DNA of 64,000 nt, from positions 15,364,753 to 15,428,752 of the forward strand of contig NC_049997.1 of the NCBI RefSeq assembly GCF_000003815.2. The letters are read 5' to 3'. The DNA is from Branchiostoma floridae (lineage: Eukaryota; Chordata; Leptocardii; Amphioxiformes; Branchiostomatidae). The position numbers and the translations under genes were made by a program. Each line of letters starts with the position of its first letter. Within the stretch, counting starts at the first letter, position 1. This document shows positions 24,701-37,200 of the stretch, in pieces. The notes beneath the pieces were generated by a model, which was given only the letters and a program-made list of their open reading frames with translations, ran no database searches and was not told where the DNA came from.

Positions 24701-27700
24701 ACAGAACCCAGCTTCGAATACAGTAAGACATTGGTTCAATTTCGATCAAAGACCAATAATCTGACACAGAAGTACAAGTTTTGGCAAGATCACAACAACC
24801 TCAGGGGTCAGAGGTCGCATTACCGTGCATTACCATGCCAGTTCAAGGAACTGAAACGGTTTGCAAGTTTGCATCGTGAACGCAAAATGCAAACCGTTTC
24901 CTGTCGTTTGCTGTCGGATTTCCAGGCCTAACCGATAGGACCGTTTCATTTTTGCATCATGAACGGGGCCTTAATTTGCCCTTCGAACACATCTTTTCTC
25001 AATTTCTGCTTTATTTTTTCAACTGAAATGAACTGTTCTTACAGAGATTTATTTTCTATAATACTAATGTTACAGGCTACTAGTATATACCTCTATGTGT
25101 ATTTGCAGAATATTTTTCAAAATTTTTACATTCTGCAATATTGCAGAACATTGAAAAAAGGTATTTCGGCCACTGATACATGTATGTGAAACTATGAATG
25201 TGATTAGGAAAGTTATTTTATATTGACTCTATCATCAGTCTATGCCCTGGAATGTTTCTTTCTGTACAAGTGAACACGTATATTGATAGCATTTAACGTG
25301 CACATATATTATTCATGTCCCGTGGGCCTATTTTTATCAATTACAGTACAACAAGCAGCACATTATCCCACTGGAAAACATCAAGCTTCAGTCACTGGAA
25401 GACAACGGTGGTAAGTACACGACATTTCATGGAAAAACTGTCTTTGCAAATATCATGACTTTGATTCCCCTTTTCTTCCCTGTATTTTCCTTGTACGATA
25501 CACATGACTGTATAGATTGTTTCCTTGTTGATTTCCTATCGTCTCTTTTATGTTTTGTTATGGTGTGTTATTCCTGTGATTTGTTTTCCTCCTTTTTTCC
25601 CTATCTGCATCTGCATCTGTTGTTTTTGTGTGTTTTATTGGTGTATGGAAGACACTGGCAGGAGGTTTTACCAGCCAGTGTTCAGGTCCAGGCCACGAGG
25701 TAGTGTCCCTTGTGGTTTAAGAAACTTTCACTACCACATTTTCTTGATTAAAGTACGCACACATGGTTTGACGCATCTCACTGACATTTAGACTGAAACG
25801 TAAAATTAAGGTGAGAACTTGAATAAAATACACACCAGTCTTGAACACAAATGAATTTTCAATTTACATGTATTTATCATCATGGCCAATACTGGCATAT
25901 TTTTCTCTTGTGCAAGGATTTATGTATTAGATTGTAACACCTAAAGAGGCATCTGTGACAGCTACTCACATTGCCAGAGACGCTCTGAAGTTAGAAAACA
26001 TGGCAGTTTTACCCCTAACATCTTCTTCAAGATTTCTGTATTAGAACAGTGCACACCCTTTAATGTGTATAGAACACTAAGTCTTCTGTTATGCATGGAT
26101 ATCTCATGATCTCGTAATTCCTGATTGTTCTAGACACTGTTAATGATCCTTCAACTTTTAAGTCAAAGCTTCAGACAGAAAGTCATGTTCTCGTGTGTCA
26201 GCTTTGTACACATGTTGTTGACTGTGTCTATAGATAGCTGTATTATTTGCTGTCCCATATACTCTGTTTGCTGTCTATGTCTTGACACTCTCCTGTGTGG
26301 TATATAGCATCTTTAAATATCTCTACTTTGCCGTATTATCATAGCATTTTATCAGATTTTCTGTACCTTCATTTGTTTAGACTTTTTAACATACCAGTAC
26401 AATAAAATATATGGAGAAATTCTTGGGTAGTGCATGTTGTCTAATAGATTTTCTTGGTTTATGTGAGTGTTAAATGTATGCGCTGCAAAATGGGAAAATT
26501 TGGCCATTGTTTGTTTTGGTGTCTGACTCTGTTTTGTTTGTTGCTCTAAAAATAGATCTATATTGATCAAAGTAAGCTGGTCTGGGAATGTATGGTTTAG
26601 CTATTGCAAAATAAAGCATTTACATATATGATACAGCATATGATATGCATATAAAATGATTCAGCCAAAAGAAATTGTATTGGTTACTTGTGAGTTTTAA
26701 CAGTACATACAAAGTGACACAAAAATTTCTCATGTTCCATAAAGTTTGCATGTGCTTGTAATAATTTTGCAGTCCTTTAAACAATTTTTTTGCATGCTTA
26801 TTGGTCAAATATCTACATGTATCATTACATATTTGTAAAAATTGTTATGGTTTTGACTTGTTCTCCACAGAGCTAAGGAATGGTTGGCTCATTATTAGCC
26901 CAACAAAGTCCTTTGCAGTCTACGCTGCCACAGCGACAGAGAAGTCTGAATGGATGGCTCACATCAACAAGTGTATACAGGACCTACTGGCAAAAGGTAA
27001 CCCTTGATATTGCTTGTCTCAAATGTGATACTTCTGACAGAGGGAGAAGAAATTGCTGCCCCAGTCTTACTCATATTGTAATCACTTGTAATCTTGAATT
27101 AAAGTGGCTTTTGGGTCTTGTTACATGGTGATCACTTAGCTAGTACTAGTTCGCTGGCTAGAACTTGTCTTACAATGAGCAAACTTGTTAAAAAAGGGAC
27201 AGAATTTGTTTCAAAGGAGTCAGTTTGTTATCAATGTCTTATACTTTCTTAGTGAAAGGCTTTTGATGTTGAAAGTGATGCTCGAAGTCATAGTTAAGAC
27301 ATATACTAAAAGCAGTGCACTGACAGTACTTTCATTATGTGCAATTGTAATAAGTAATTGTTGTTCATTGTTTCCAGGTGACAAAAGGCCAATGCAGGAA
27401 CATGCAGCTGTTTGGGTCCCTGATTCTGAAGCTAACGTTTGTCAACATTGCAACAGGACGAAGTTCACCCCTATACAGAGGAGGGTAGGTAGTCAATGCC
27501 ACACCTGTATATGATATTGTAGTATCAAGTCATATCTTCCTATGCAACATCACCATTTCTGAAAAGTATCAAGTTAAAAATTAGTCCTTCCCATGCCAAA
27601 TGGCGCATGGTCACTAACTGTAGTAACAGGCACACTAGCACACACACAAATGCTGCAGAAGCACAACTTTCTTTGGGAAGGTAACAAAAACTCTAATAAA

Positions 27701-30160
27701 CTGACTCAGCATAACTTTCTATCGTTCATGGCACCACTACCGAAAGTGTAGTAGTAATGTGCAAAGGCTGTCTGTATTAACTGTGTAACTATATTTGTGA
27801 AGTTTAAGCTTTGTTCCAACACAAAAAAGGAACTCAAGATTTTCGGTCAAACTTTGTGCAACTATGTTATCCCTAGCTCCATTGCCCAAACTGTGAATGG
27901 TTTGTGGAGCCTGTGTCTGTGTGTGTCTGCGATAACTGTGTGTAATTGTCTATGTATGTTCCCCAGCACCACTGTAGGAACTGTGGGCGCGTTGTGTGCG
28001 GAGCCTGCTCCAGTAAGAAGTACCTGCTGCCCCACATGTCGTCCCTGTGTGTGTGTGTGTTAACTCAGTATAACTGTTTATACCGTCCCCAGCACCACAT
28101 GTCGTCCCTGTGTGTGTGATAACTCAGTATAACTGTTTATACCATCCCCAGCACCACTGTAGGAACTGTGGGCGCGTCGTGTGTGGAGCCTGCTCCAGTA
28201 AGAAGTACCTGCTGCCCACATGTCGTCCCTGTGTGTGTGTTAACTCAGTATAACTGTTTATACCATCCCCAGCACCACTGTAGGAACTGTGGGCGTGTCG
28301 TGTGCGGAGCCTGCTCCAGTAAGAAGTACCTGCTGCCCCACATGTCGTCCCTGTGTGTGTGTTAACTCAGTATAACTGTTTATACCATCCCCAGCACCAC
28401 TTCCGGAACTGTGGGCGCGTCGTGTGCGGAGCCTGCTCCAGTAAGAAGTACCTGCTGCCCCACATGTCGTCCCTGTGTGTGTGTTAACTCAGTATAACTG
28501 TTTATACCATCCCCAGCACCACTGTAGGAACTGTGGGCGTGTCGTGTGCGGAACCTGCTCCAGTAGAAGTACCTGCTGCCCCACATGTCGTCCCTGTGTC
28601 TGTGTGTGTTAACTCAGTATAACTGTTTATACCATCCCCAGCACCACTGTAGGAACTGTGGGCGTGTCGTGTGCGGAGCCTGCTCCAGTAAGAAGTACCT
28701 GCTGCCCCACATGTCGTCCCTGTGTGTGTGTTAACTCAGTATAACTGTTTATACCATCCCCAGCACCACTGTAGGAACTGTGGGCGTGTCGTGTGCGGAG
28801 CCTGCTCCAGTAAGAAGTACCTGCTGCCCACATGTCGTCCCTGTGTCTGTGTTGTTAACTCAGTATAACTGTTTATACCATCCCCAGCACCACTGTAGGA
28901 ACTGTGGGCGTGTCGTGTGTGGAGCCTGCTCCAGTAAGAAGTACCTGCTGCCCCACATGTCGTCCCTGTGTGTGTGTTAACTCAGTATAACTGTTTATAC
29001 CATCCCCAGCACCACTGTAGGAACTGTGGGCGCGTTGTGTGCGGAGCCTGCTCCAGTAAGAAGTACCTGCTGCCCCACATGTCATCCAAGCCCCTGAGGG
29101 TGTGTCTGACGTGCTACGACAACCTGTCCAAGGGCAGGATGCAGCCCGAGAATGCCGGCAAGCAGCCCGCCATGCCCGTCATGCTGAACGATGACTCCTC
29201 AGACGACAGTGATGACGATTCAGGAACTGACAACACGGATGTGGGGGTAAGTCCCTAGTCTTTAGTCCCTAGATACTCCCACAGTTAATGTTGTATTGTT
29301 GGCAAATAGGGTTCCTCCCCATTTTTTGCCTTGCCGCCAGGCAAGGCTTTACGCCAGCTTTCTTCCATGGTTGGACGGACCTGTTAACCCAGCCCTTCCA
29401 AAGCCCCTTCCAAAGGCCCTTCTTTCCTTGCCGAGTTTCATGGCTTAGTTAGACAATGGTACATTCCAGGCGAGTATTAAAACGCTCTTCTAGATGCATG
29501 TTACTGTATGTGGTCCAGCGTAATAAATCTACGCTTTAACTCACCATGTTTATATAAATATATATCACAAATTGCATCAGAAGGAACTTAGTTTATAATA
29601 AAAAATAATGCATATTCATTGTGGGTCAAAAAGTTTTACAAAACCTGTTTAATGTGCCAATAATTCATCTGACATAAATTATGATAATGAGGGGGGAGGG
29701 GGCGACATGTGGAACTCGGGATTTTTAAGCGTAGAATCTAGTCTAACTTACCAAAATAACATAAAATACGCGGCAAGGCACAGCTTTTTTAAAAAGATTT
29801 CTTGTTGTCTTTGTGATGCATTGTTTGAATTGCCTTAGCACTGTATTCCCATGTGTAGTCTCCCCTAGGTTGTTTTCCTTTTGATCGGAACTGGACTTGT
29901 AAAAACACTAAGTGTCAGATGAAAAAAAAACACACACCTAAAGTAAATGGCAGGAACCAGTTCTTAACTTGCAAAAAAACACCTGCAACCTTCCATAAAT
30001 CTTGAAATCTTTGTGGTTAATGTGCAAACCAGGCATAGAGAATGTATACTAGTCAATGTGAAATTGATATTTTCTGAAACTTTTAAGAGATAAGTAAAGA
30101 CAATTCAACCCTTCTTTCTTTTCCCAGCCCTCCTTCTACGATGGTTCCCAGCCCAGATGA
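21742..30160 (+). CDS. PLEKHF2: Phafin: PH and FYVE domain endosomal protein
   Basis: A spliced plus-strand gene with eight coding exons: 21742-21757, 23032-23096, 23492-23629, 25347-25410, 26871-26996, 27378-27484, 29010-29246, 30128-30160. They total 786 bases, 261 residues. MVDRL followed by SEANARRI is the signature N-terminus of PLEKHF proteins. A PH domain covers ~35-131 (LTKLCRKKPKPRQFFLFND, then EKSEWMAHINKC). A FYVE zinc finger covers ~145-210, with WVPD, RRHHCRNCG and RVC, the motifs that bind PtdIns3P on early endosomes. An acidic tail (NDDSSDDSDDDSGTDNTD) matches the poly-Asp motif reported to gate the PH domain in Phafin2. Phafins act in endosome fusion, autophagy and macropinocytosis. 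The F2 versus F1 choice rests on the acidic tail and overall identity; it could be the single pre-duplication orthologue of both. Confidence 0.92.
22522..22671. repeat. Foldback hairpin in PLEKHF intron 1
   Basis: acaggaattctaggtaata and tatgtcaaaggtaaagg on the left are mirrored by cctttacctttgacata and attacctagaatttctgt on the right. This gives a stem of ~38 bp with a loop of ~70 bases. No flanking duplication was seen. Confidence 0.75.
24242..24970. mobile_element. PIF/Harbinger-like MITE with TTA target site
   Basis: Starts GGCCCCGTTCATGATAC and ends ATCATGAACGGGGCC, with an inverted repeat of ~50 bases including gaaacggt-ctatcggtta. TTA lies directly outside both ends (24239-24241, 24971-24973), the 3-bp duplication typical of PIF/Harbinger. 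Inner repeats of the gaaacgga type give secondary foldback. No transposase. It lies in the PLEKHF intron between exons 23492-23629 and 25347-25410. Confidence 0.8.
27961..29009 (+). repeat. Minisatellite duplicating the FYVE exon 3' splice site and exon front (~9 partial copies)
   Basis: Units of about 120 bases begin near 27961, 28086 (shortened), 28143, 28263, 28385, 28508, 28632, 28753, 28879 and 29000; the last runs into the functional exon. Each has ataccatccccag followed by ~80 bases of FYVE exon, from HHCRNCG to HMSS, and then ctgtgtgtgtgttaactcag. In the coding frame each partial copy reaches TAA a few codons after HMSS, so none encodes a complete finger. Confidence 0.93.
29010..29246 (+). 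CDS. PLEKHF2: FYVE-core exon of PLEKHF (functional copy)
   Basis: A 237-base phase-0 exon beginning HHCRNCGRVVCGAC and carrying KPLRVCLTCYD and the acidic tail. It is the last and only complete member of a ladder of partial copies at 27961-29009. The donor after DVG is a strong GTAAGT. The exon also contains an internal donor-like ccagtaagaag at its serine-lysine-lysine codons. Confidence 0.92.
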
Positions 30161-30973
30161 GTGAGTAAGGACCGGGGGGTTTCCTACACAACTGTACATC
30201 ACATCTAGTCACAGCATTTTCTACCAGCCTTCAGCATGCAACTTACAACCAGTCAAAACAAACAACACTGTCTCTAAATCCCTGTCACACAGTCTTAGTC
30301 TATTGTCAGAAAGTTGCCTAATTAAAAAGGTCGTCAGAGCATATTTTTTTCACCCGAAAATCTATCCCGTCACATTGGCTAGGGACCCACAAACATTGGC
30401 CAGTTTCGCGAAGTTGTGTGAACACAGAGCGTATTGCTGAAAAAAGTGTCATTTCAAGCTTGTTGGCTGAACTAATTTTTTGCTGCGTGACAAGGTTTTA
30501 TGGTAGACAGAGTATGTTTATTGACTGGGTGGTCTTAGCTTTTACTTGGAATATCATTTTGTTGGTGATTAATTGTATTAAGATGTAGCTTTGGACAAAC
30601 AATGAATTTCTAGCCACATTAGTCTAGTCAGTTAAGAACTGTTTAGGAATATGGAAGTTAGTGGCAGGTTTGATAACTGAAAGCGAAATTTTGCATAGTT
30701 TGGTTAATGTATAGATCTATACTCTTGAATAGTCATTACATAAACACTTAAGTTAACATAGCAACCGTTCCTCATGGCAGCTGTGAACATCTGTGAACAT
30801 CTAATTTTTCTCTTACAATAATGTGTAATGCTCCATTTTCACCATTTTAATCTGCACTGAACATGATGAGCATTGTAAATATTACCTCAAAAGTGATTCC
30901 ATACTGTCAACATTTGAAAATTTTGTTGAATGTAAAAGTGTGTTCATTGTCACCTGTAGTTTCATAGTTTTGT

Positions 30974-31240
30974 CATGTGACTGTCAGACGATAGGTTGCT
31001 TACTCCGAGCTGATTGGTCCAGAAACCATCGTTGACCATGTGACTGTCACATGATCACATGATAGCAGCTACGTACTGTGAGCTGATTGACCAGATTACA
31101 TCATTGATCGTGTGATTGTCACATAATAGGTTGCTTACAAGAAGCCCATTGGTTCAAAGTACATCATTGGTCATGTGACTGTCACATGATCATCACATGA
31201 TAGGTTGCATGCTAATAGCTTATTGGTCTAGAACTATTGC
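30974..31240. repeat. Tandem ~65-bp repeat with catgtgac E-box-like motifs
   Basis: Four imperfect units, each opening with c(a/g)tgtgactgtcacatga or a close variant, then gataggttgctta, then an attgg (inverted CCAAT) and aaccatcattg-like text. The unit itself contains the palindrome gtgactgtcac. Confidence 0.75.
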
Positions 31241-33689
31241 AATAATGATTATGTCAGAAGGGCACATCATTATACATTGTACAGTGGACTAAAATTAATC
31301 TAATACAAATTGCTCATCAATAACTATGAATACGCCCTAAACCTTCTGCATGGAATTGTTATGTATTTCTGAATTGAACATATGATTGTTAGACTTAGTA
31401 GTGAAGAATTGTTGACTTTGAGATATGGTGGCCAATGCTTTAAGAACTTAACACCCATTATATACATATAGCCTACAAGCTTTTAAGATATTTTATGCTA
31501 TTTTAAAGGTTGGATGTTTGAAAGTGCATATTTTGAGCATTTTAGGATAATTGAAGGTTTTGTGCCAGTTTTACGTAAACTAAGATTGGATATAGCTTAG
31601 TTCTATAGACGGGAAAATGCTTTGTTCACAATTAATGTATTGTGTGAAAATAATACACTTAAAGCAGGTATTTAGACGTTGATAAAAAAAATCTCTTCTA
31701 CACAATATGCTAACAGGGTTGAAGATCATTTTGAGTGAATGACGTTAACAGAACATGTAAATATACACATTTTGCAATGAGGAAAATGCAGGTAATACCA
31801 TATGACTTGTGTAATCTATTATACATGATAAAACCTGCATTCACACTGCATAGAAAAGAAATTTTGCAGTTTAAACTGATTGTCCTAGTATATGAGAAGA
31901 GTGAAAGCTGTATTTTTAATAGGTGTAACGGTACAATTGGTGTGCTTGAGTCATCAGTTATAAAGAGAACTAATATGTAAATTTTGTAGAGTTGAAACTG
32001 ATTTTGGTAGCCAGAGCCCCGTACATAGTGACCCTACTAAATGTTAATATCATGAATTATACCAATTTTTCCTTACAAAACAAAGACTGTTGACTGTAAG
32101 TTTGAAGTTAGCGTAAGCTGTAACTGATTAATGATAGGTTATTGGTTTTGCAAGAAACTGTTTTCCGTTATTTATGAATTAAGTGGAGTAAGTAGGGACA
32201 TGAGCAAGAATACTGTAAAATCTTGGTGCATGGAATTCTATTTCTATTCAAAAATAGCATAATCCAGGTACTTATATAAACAGTGTTGAATTGGAAATTA
32301 AAGTTTCAGAATTTTGTAAGTTTGCCAGCTTACTACATCTAGAACAGTTGTGCTGAAAAGGATTTTTAGAGATAGTACATTTTGAGATTCAGTCACAAGT
32401 CTAGAGAAGCCCCACCTTATTTACCTGTACAAATCATTGAATCAAGCTGGAGCTTTTATAAAAACTTCTGCACCTTTTTACAGCATTGTATTATTTTGTT
32501 TGTGTGTTAGTATAATAATTGATGTTTTTAGTTTACTTGTACAATTTTTAAAGCTATTGGCATTCAACAGGCATAAACAAATGGAGTTCAAGTTGCCATG
32601 TTAAGTCCCATTCACACTTGTGTGTATATTCAAGTCTGTTTTGAGTTTGATATTCACATTTTTGGCAAAGGTAAAATTTAGAACGTTGATGATAACTTTT
32701 CAATGAAATACTAGTAATGTGCATTTTTAATATATACCACATGTGGTGTTTCTAAAAATGCTTGCCTGCAGTAGAATCATGGCAAACCATCTTACGAAGC
32801 ATGTTTGTAACTTGTAAGCACTAGAACAATGTGAAGGGGGTACTCTAGCCTTTTTTGGCAACACCTCAGGGGTGGAGGCATCTTAATTTTTTAACAATGT
32901 CATGCATTTTTATGTGAGTTGCTGAAGTTATTGTTTTTCTGTTACAATTTTTTTCTGCATAATTGAAGTTATGGAATGCATTTTGTTTAAAAGCCAGATC
33001 AAACTTGCCAGCCAGTCGACTTTTTTTTACAGCAGAGTTGAAAGGTGGAAGCCATGTTGGCTCACTGAAAGGAGGCCTTGTTTCTGTATTGTGTTCTGAA
33101 GTTTAGTTCTTTTCTTCGTGAGAGTTGTAAAGCACATTTTGATAACTTTTAATGGAATAACTGTCACCAAAAATGACAAGTTGTTTTTATTTGAATGAGG
33201 CCTTTTTACAAAAAAACTTCTGCCAAATGAATCCGTCTATGCTTCAAAATTCATGCTGTACTAATTAACAAAACCTTGGACAGATGCATTTGTAGAAAAA
33301 GATTTTAGCTCACAGACATGTATGAAACTTGATACTGGTGTGTGAAAGTCTTACACATTGAAATTTGAAAAAGGGTATCATGTTACAATATGCTTGACTA
33401 ATGTGTAATGAATTTTTATTGTAAAAAATGAGTTTGACTTCTAATGTATAAAAAGCTTTTTTTTGGCATGGCTGCTTAGTTTTGTTTATCTATAGCATAA
33501 CAAACAAGAGATGGATGGATTTTAGCCTAGAAATGATTATTTTTGTAAACAGTGTATCTGGGAAGACTGTACAGCTCATGTCATTAAATTGCATGTAGTT
33601 GGCTACACCAAACAAGGATTGTTGTCATCTCTCTTTGTTGAACATTCTCAGTTACGGTATTATATTAGATGACTACTATACAAATACAG

Positions 33690-34203
33690 TACCTGTACAT
33701 GCAGAAATGTTCGTGGTGGTTTTATGTTCACGGTTTTCGCGGTGACCGCTTTACCGCAAACTTAAAACCACCGTGAACATCTATCCATTATAGTAAGAGA
33801 CTGCAGTCTATGGTGCTACCGCGAACACCTCATTTTCCTGCTACTATGAAGTAAATGCCTGCGAACTTAAATGCATTTATGCATCTATAAGCAGGTCCAT
33901 GGTTTTAACTGTGCATGCATGAGGTCAAAAAATGATTGTCCCAGACAGTGCTTCAAACAAATATGTCCAGTCATGTTGTCTTGGGTCTATAACTTACTGT
34001 ATGTATTTAAGTTCGCGGGAATTTCATCTCGCGGTAGTGGGAAAAAGGATTTTTCACGGTGGTTTTAAATTCGCGGTAGCACCATGCACTGTAGTCTCTT
34101 ACTGCCATGGAAAAATGTTGGCGGTGGTTGTAAGTTCGCGGTGAAACGGCCACCCCGAAAACCACACATTAGACCACCGCGGAAATTTCTGCATTTACAG
34201 TAA
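33690..34203. mobile_element. Foldback element (~510 bp) rich in 'cgcggt'
   Basis: The left end reads ctgtacatgcagaaatgttc, and the right end reads inversely as ctgtaaatgcagaaatttcc. Multiple inverted ggtggtttta / ttcgcggt / aagagactgcagt arms occur inside. GC content is higher than in the surrounding DNA. No open frame of note. Probably a non-autonomous DNA transposon. Confidence 0.75.
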
Positions 34204-37200
34204 CATATTACCATGCATCATACTGCGTGTGCAGTTACAGCTTTGAGCCCGCATATTGCCATGATAATGACTTTGACATATCAAGGTGTCCCCGTAGTTC
34301 TAGGTCCATGCAGCTTGCTACTTCCATTGCTTCTCTGACAAAATTTAGTGTGCTCCGCTGTATTTGCTGGCTGTAGGAAATAGCATATGAGGTCCCAATT
34401 TTTCATATTGACCCCTACTTGCAGAATAAGCCAGACTTTTCATTGGCGGTTCTTGGAAAAGTTAATTGGCTTACATGTAATTCCCTTCCTACTTGGAGAC
34501 ATATAATCCTCGAGGCCATGGAAAAAAAGCAACTCGAGAACAGAAAGCCTTTCATTGTCTTTTATTAGCCATTGCATGGTCTCTTTGGTAACTGGAAATG
34601 AAAGCAAGTATTACAACTCAAGCATCTATCCTTAGTGTTATTGAGCCTGAAAAAAGTCAGAGTTTGCAAAGATACATGTACAGCATATATGAACTAAGAA
34701 CTCAAAGTTGGTGCAGTAGCAGCGGTGAGAAGTATCTACATTGGGAGTGCCGATTTTGAACCAAAAATTCAACTCCTGAAACCATTCAGGAATAACCAAG
34801 ATTTTCATTACATTTTTGACTCTCTAGAACACTTTTCATGGAAGGTACAGTGGAGTCACTAATTAAACAAAGTATTCAATGATCGCTGCTTAGTAAGCAC
34901 TATTAATACTTCGAATAACTGTTGACCTTATGAGGACCATGGACTTTTTCGTCTACAAAAGTGGAGCTAAGTTGTTTAGAGGAAGATGAAATACAAACAT
35001 GAATTGTGGTCACATACTATCGAACCATGCAGGCAATGCATTCACCATTTTTCTTCACACTTGGGTACAGCAAGGGTGTTTTTTGCAACACCTCAAGGAC
35101 GGAGCCAACTGTAGTGTTAGTCTTGTATTGAAAAAAAAGCTCCATTCACTTTCATCACATCTTACTGAAGGCAAATTTAATTCTATCGGTTCAGTTGGTA
35201 TTGCTTACAAAATCCATCATCCCATGTTCCTCTAAACACTCTTTTGAATGTCTAAAAATACTCTTTTGAAACAATTCAGCATTGAGTTGCTCACATTGTA
35301 GTAGTACACGCTGTGAACAAAGGGCGCTGTATCTATACAAAATTTCCATGTAGGCTGTATATTTGAGGCCCTAATCAGGTGCTACTTTGTTGAGTGTAGT
35401 AGATAGATGCAGGTTTTACAGTGCTATTACTGTGTGTGTACGAGTAAGCGTGTGTTACGTTGCCCTGACTAACAAAAAATATGTTTCAACCATATAGAAG
35501 CATGGCAAGAGACCATGCTTGTACCAACCTGAGGAATACATAATGTAACAACAAGAGTGCTCTGTATGTTAACATTCTTCGCTAATTAAAAAAGTACTGT
35601 AATGTTTTCATTTTGTCTGCACTATGCTGAAACATAGAAACGTATGAAGAAGTTGTCTACATCTTACAACAAAACATAGCGTTGAACATAAGATGGGCCA
35701 TTTTGCCGTAAAGGCTTTTTTGTTACACTTTCAGTTTCTAGAAAGCAACTTTTCAAAACTGTGAAGTAAGGTCTAAAGGCTGGTATGTTTGTGAAATTTG
35801 ACCAACTACAATCAAAAGCTATGCTTTTGCTTACAAGCAAAAGCTATGTTTTTTTGTTCAGTTAAGTGTATTTGTTTTTGTATCATTCTATACATTGATG
35901 GCAACATGACAGGCAAGCCTGCATATACAATAGGCATATTCTTTTTTTGTCGTTGTGGATTGCCTTCCAAATACACTTTCAATACATCATTTATCAAAAT
36001 GAGCTTTCTCCCAGCTACTAAAAATAGTAACAGAATCTACAAGCTTGTAGAAAATAATATGGCAAGTCTACAGCAAGGGTTTCTCGTTTAATATCCCTAC
36101 AAAAGAAAAGTACTAAACCAAAATTGCTGGGAGAATGGCTGCAATATTCTTACATATTCCTAAACTAGGGTTCAAGGAATTGCAATTATGCCTTGAAATA
36201 CAAATTATGGGAGGGATGTCAAAAGTCAATATTTTGGCAATATCAATTATTGCAACAAGTTGGTCAAGTTTAGAGGATTTTAGTTATGATTTAACAGTAA
36301 TTGCAAGCTTTTGGGGGAGGGGGGCAGTGATTGTCATAATATAACTGCCTGGGAACTCTACATCCAATCAAAAGCACTTTGCACTGATGTTATAATCATT
36401 GCTCTCTCTAGAGCACTTCCACATTCTTTTTCCTTGTGTGCAAATTTTGTTGTTTTTTTTTCCTTCATAATTTTTTTTGCACAATTTTTCTTCAAAATGC
36501 AAACAGCATGGCAGGATTATCATATTTCCACATGCAGGCTTAGTTAGAAACCTTGTTGTTTTTTTTGTGTCTTTTTCGTAAATTTTGTAATTTTTTTTTC
36601 TTCAGATCATTTCTGAAAGATGACTACTACCTGGTATCTACATTTGTGATCATCATAGATATACACATACTCGGCTCATAGTGATCGCTGCTCGTTTTTG
36701 ACCATTTCCAATTTCTCAGCTTACGAATGAAATGCCAATAACAATTTGGTTGGTTTTCAAATTTACCTTCTCTGAGAAGATGTTAGTTACATGTAAGTCT
36801 GTCAAAGTACTACATAAATCTCAAATATATCCCCTTCATTCTTCCTGTATAAGGAATAATACTATTCCATGGAATTCTTACTTCGTGTATGCATCCTTGC
36901 CGAATGCTTTGGCATCGGGAATCGAACACTGTACCGTATCACCCCACTGCAAAGCATCATGGGAAATAGCAGCAGAAAGGCGTGCGCCCGGAGACAATTT
37001 CCAATTCCAGGGAATTTTTCATTTTCCTGGACTTTTTCCCTTCATTAAAGATTACATTATTGTATAAGGAACTTTTGCATACAAGCAGCAGGTGCAAATA
37101 AAAACCTGAATCTTGTCAAATTGTCTCAGGGAAGTTGTAACGATGACCATGATCTTTACAATGAACTTTTGGGGATGTCCCCACTTCAGAGAGTATTACG

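Noticed and set aside
28380..29085. Minus-strand open frames with repeated TYWSRLRT-like peptides
   Set aside because: Antisense to the FYVE-exon minisatellite; the plus-strand reading gives the conserved FYVE motif.
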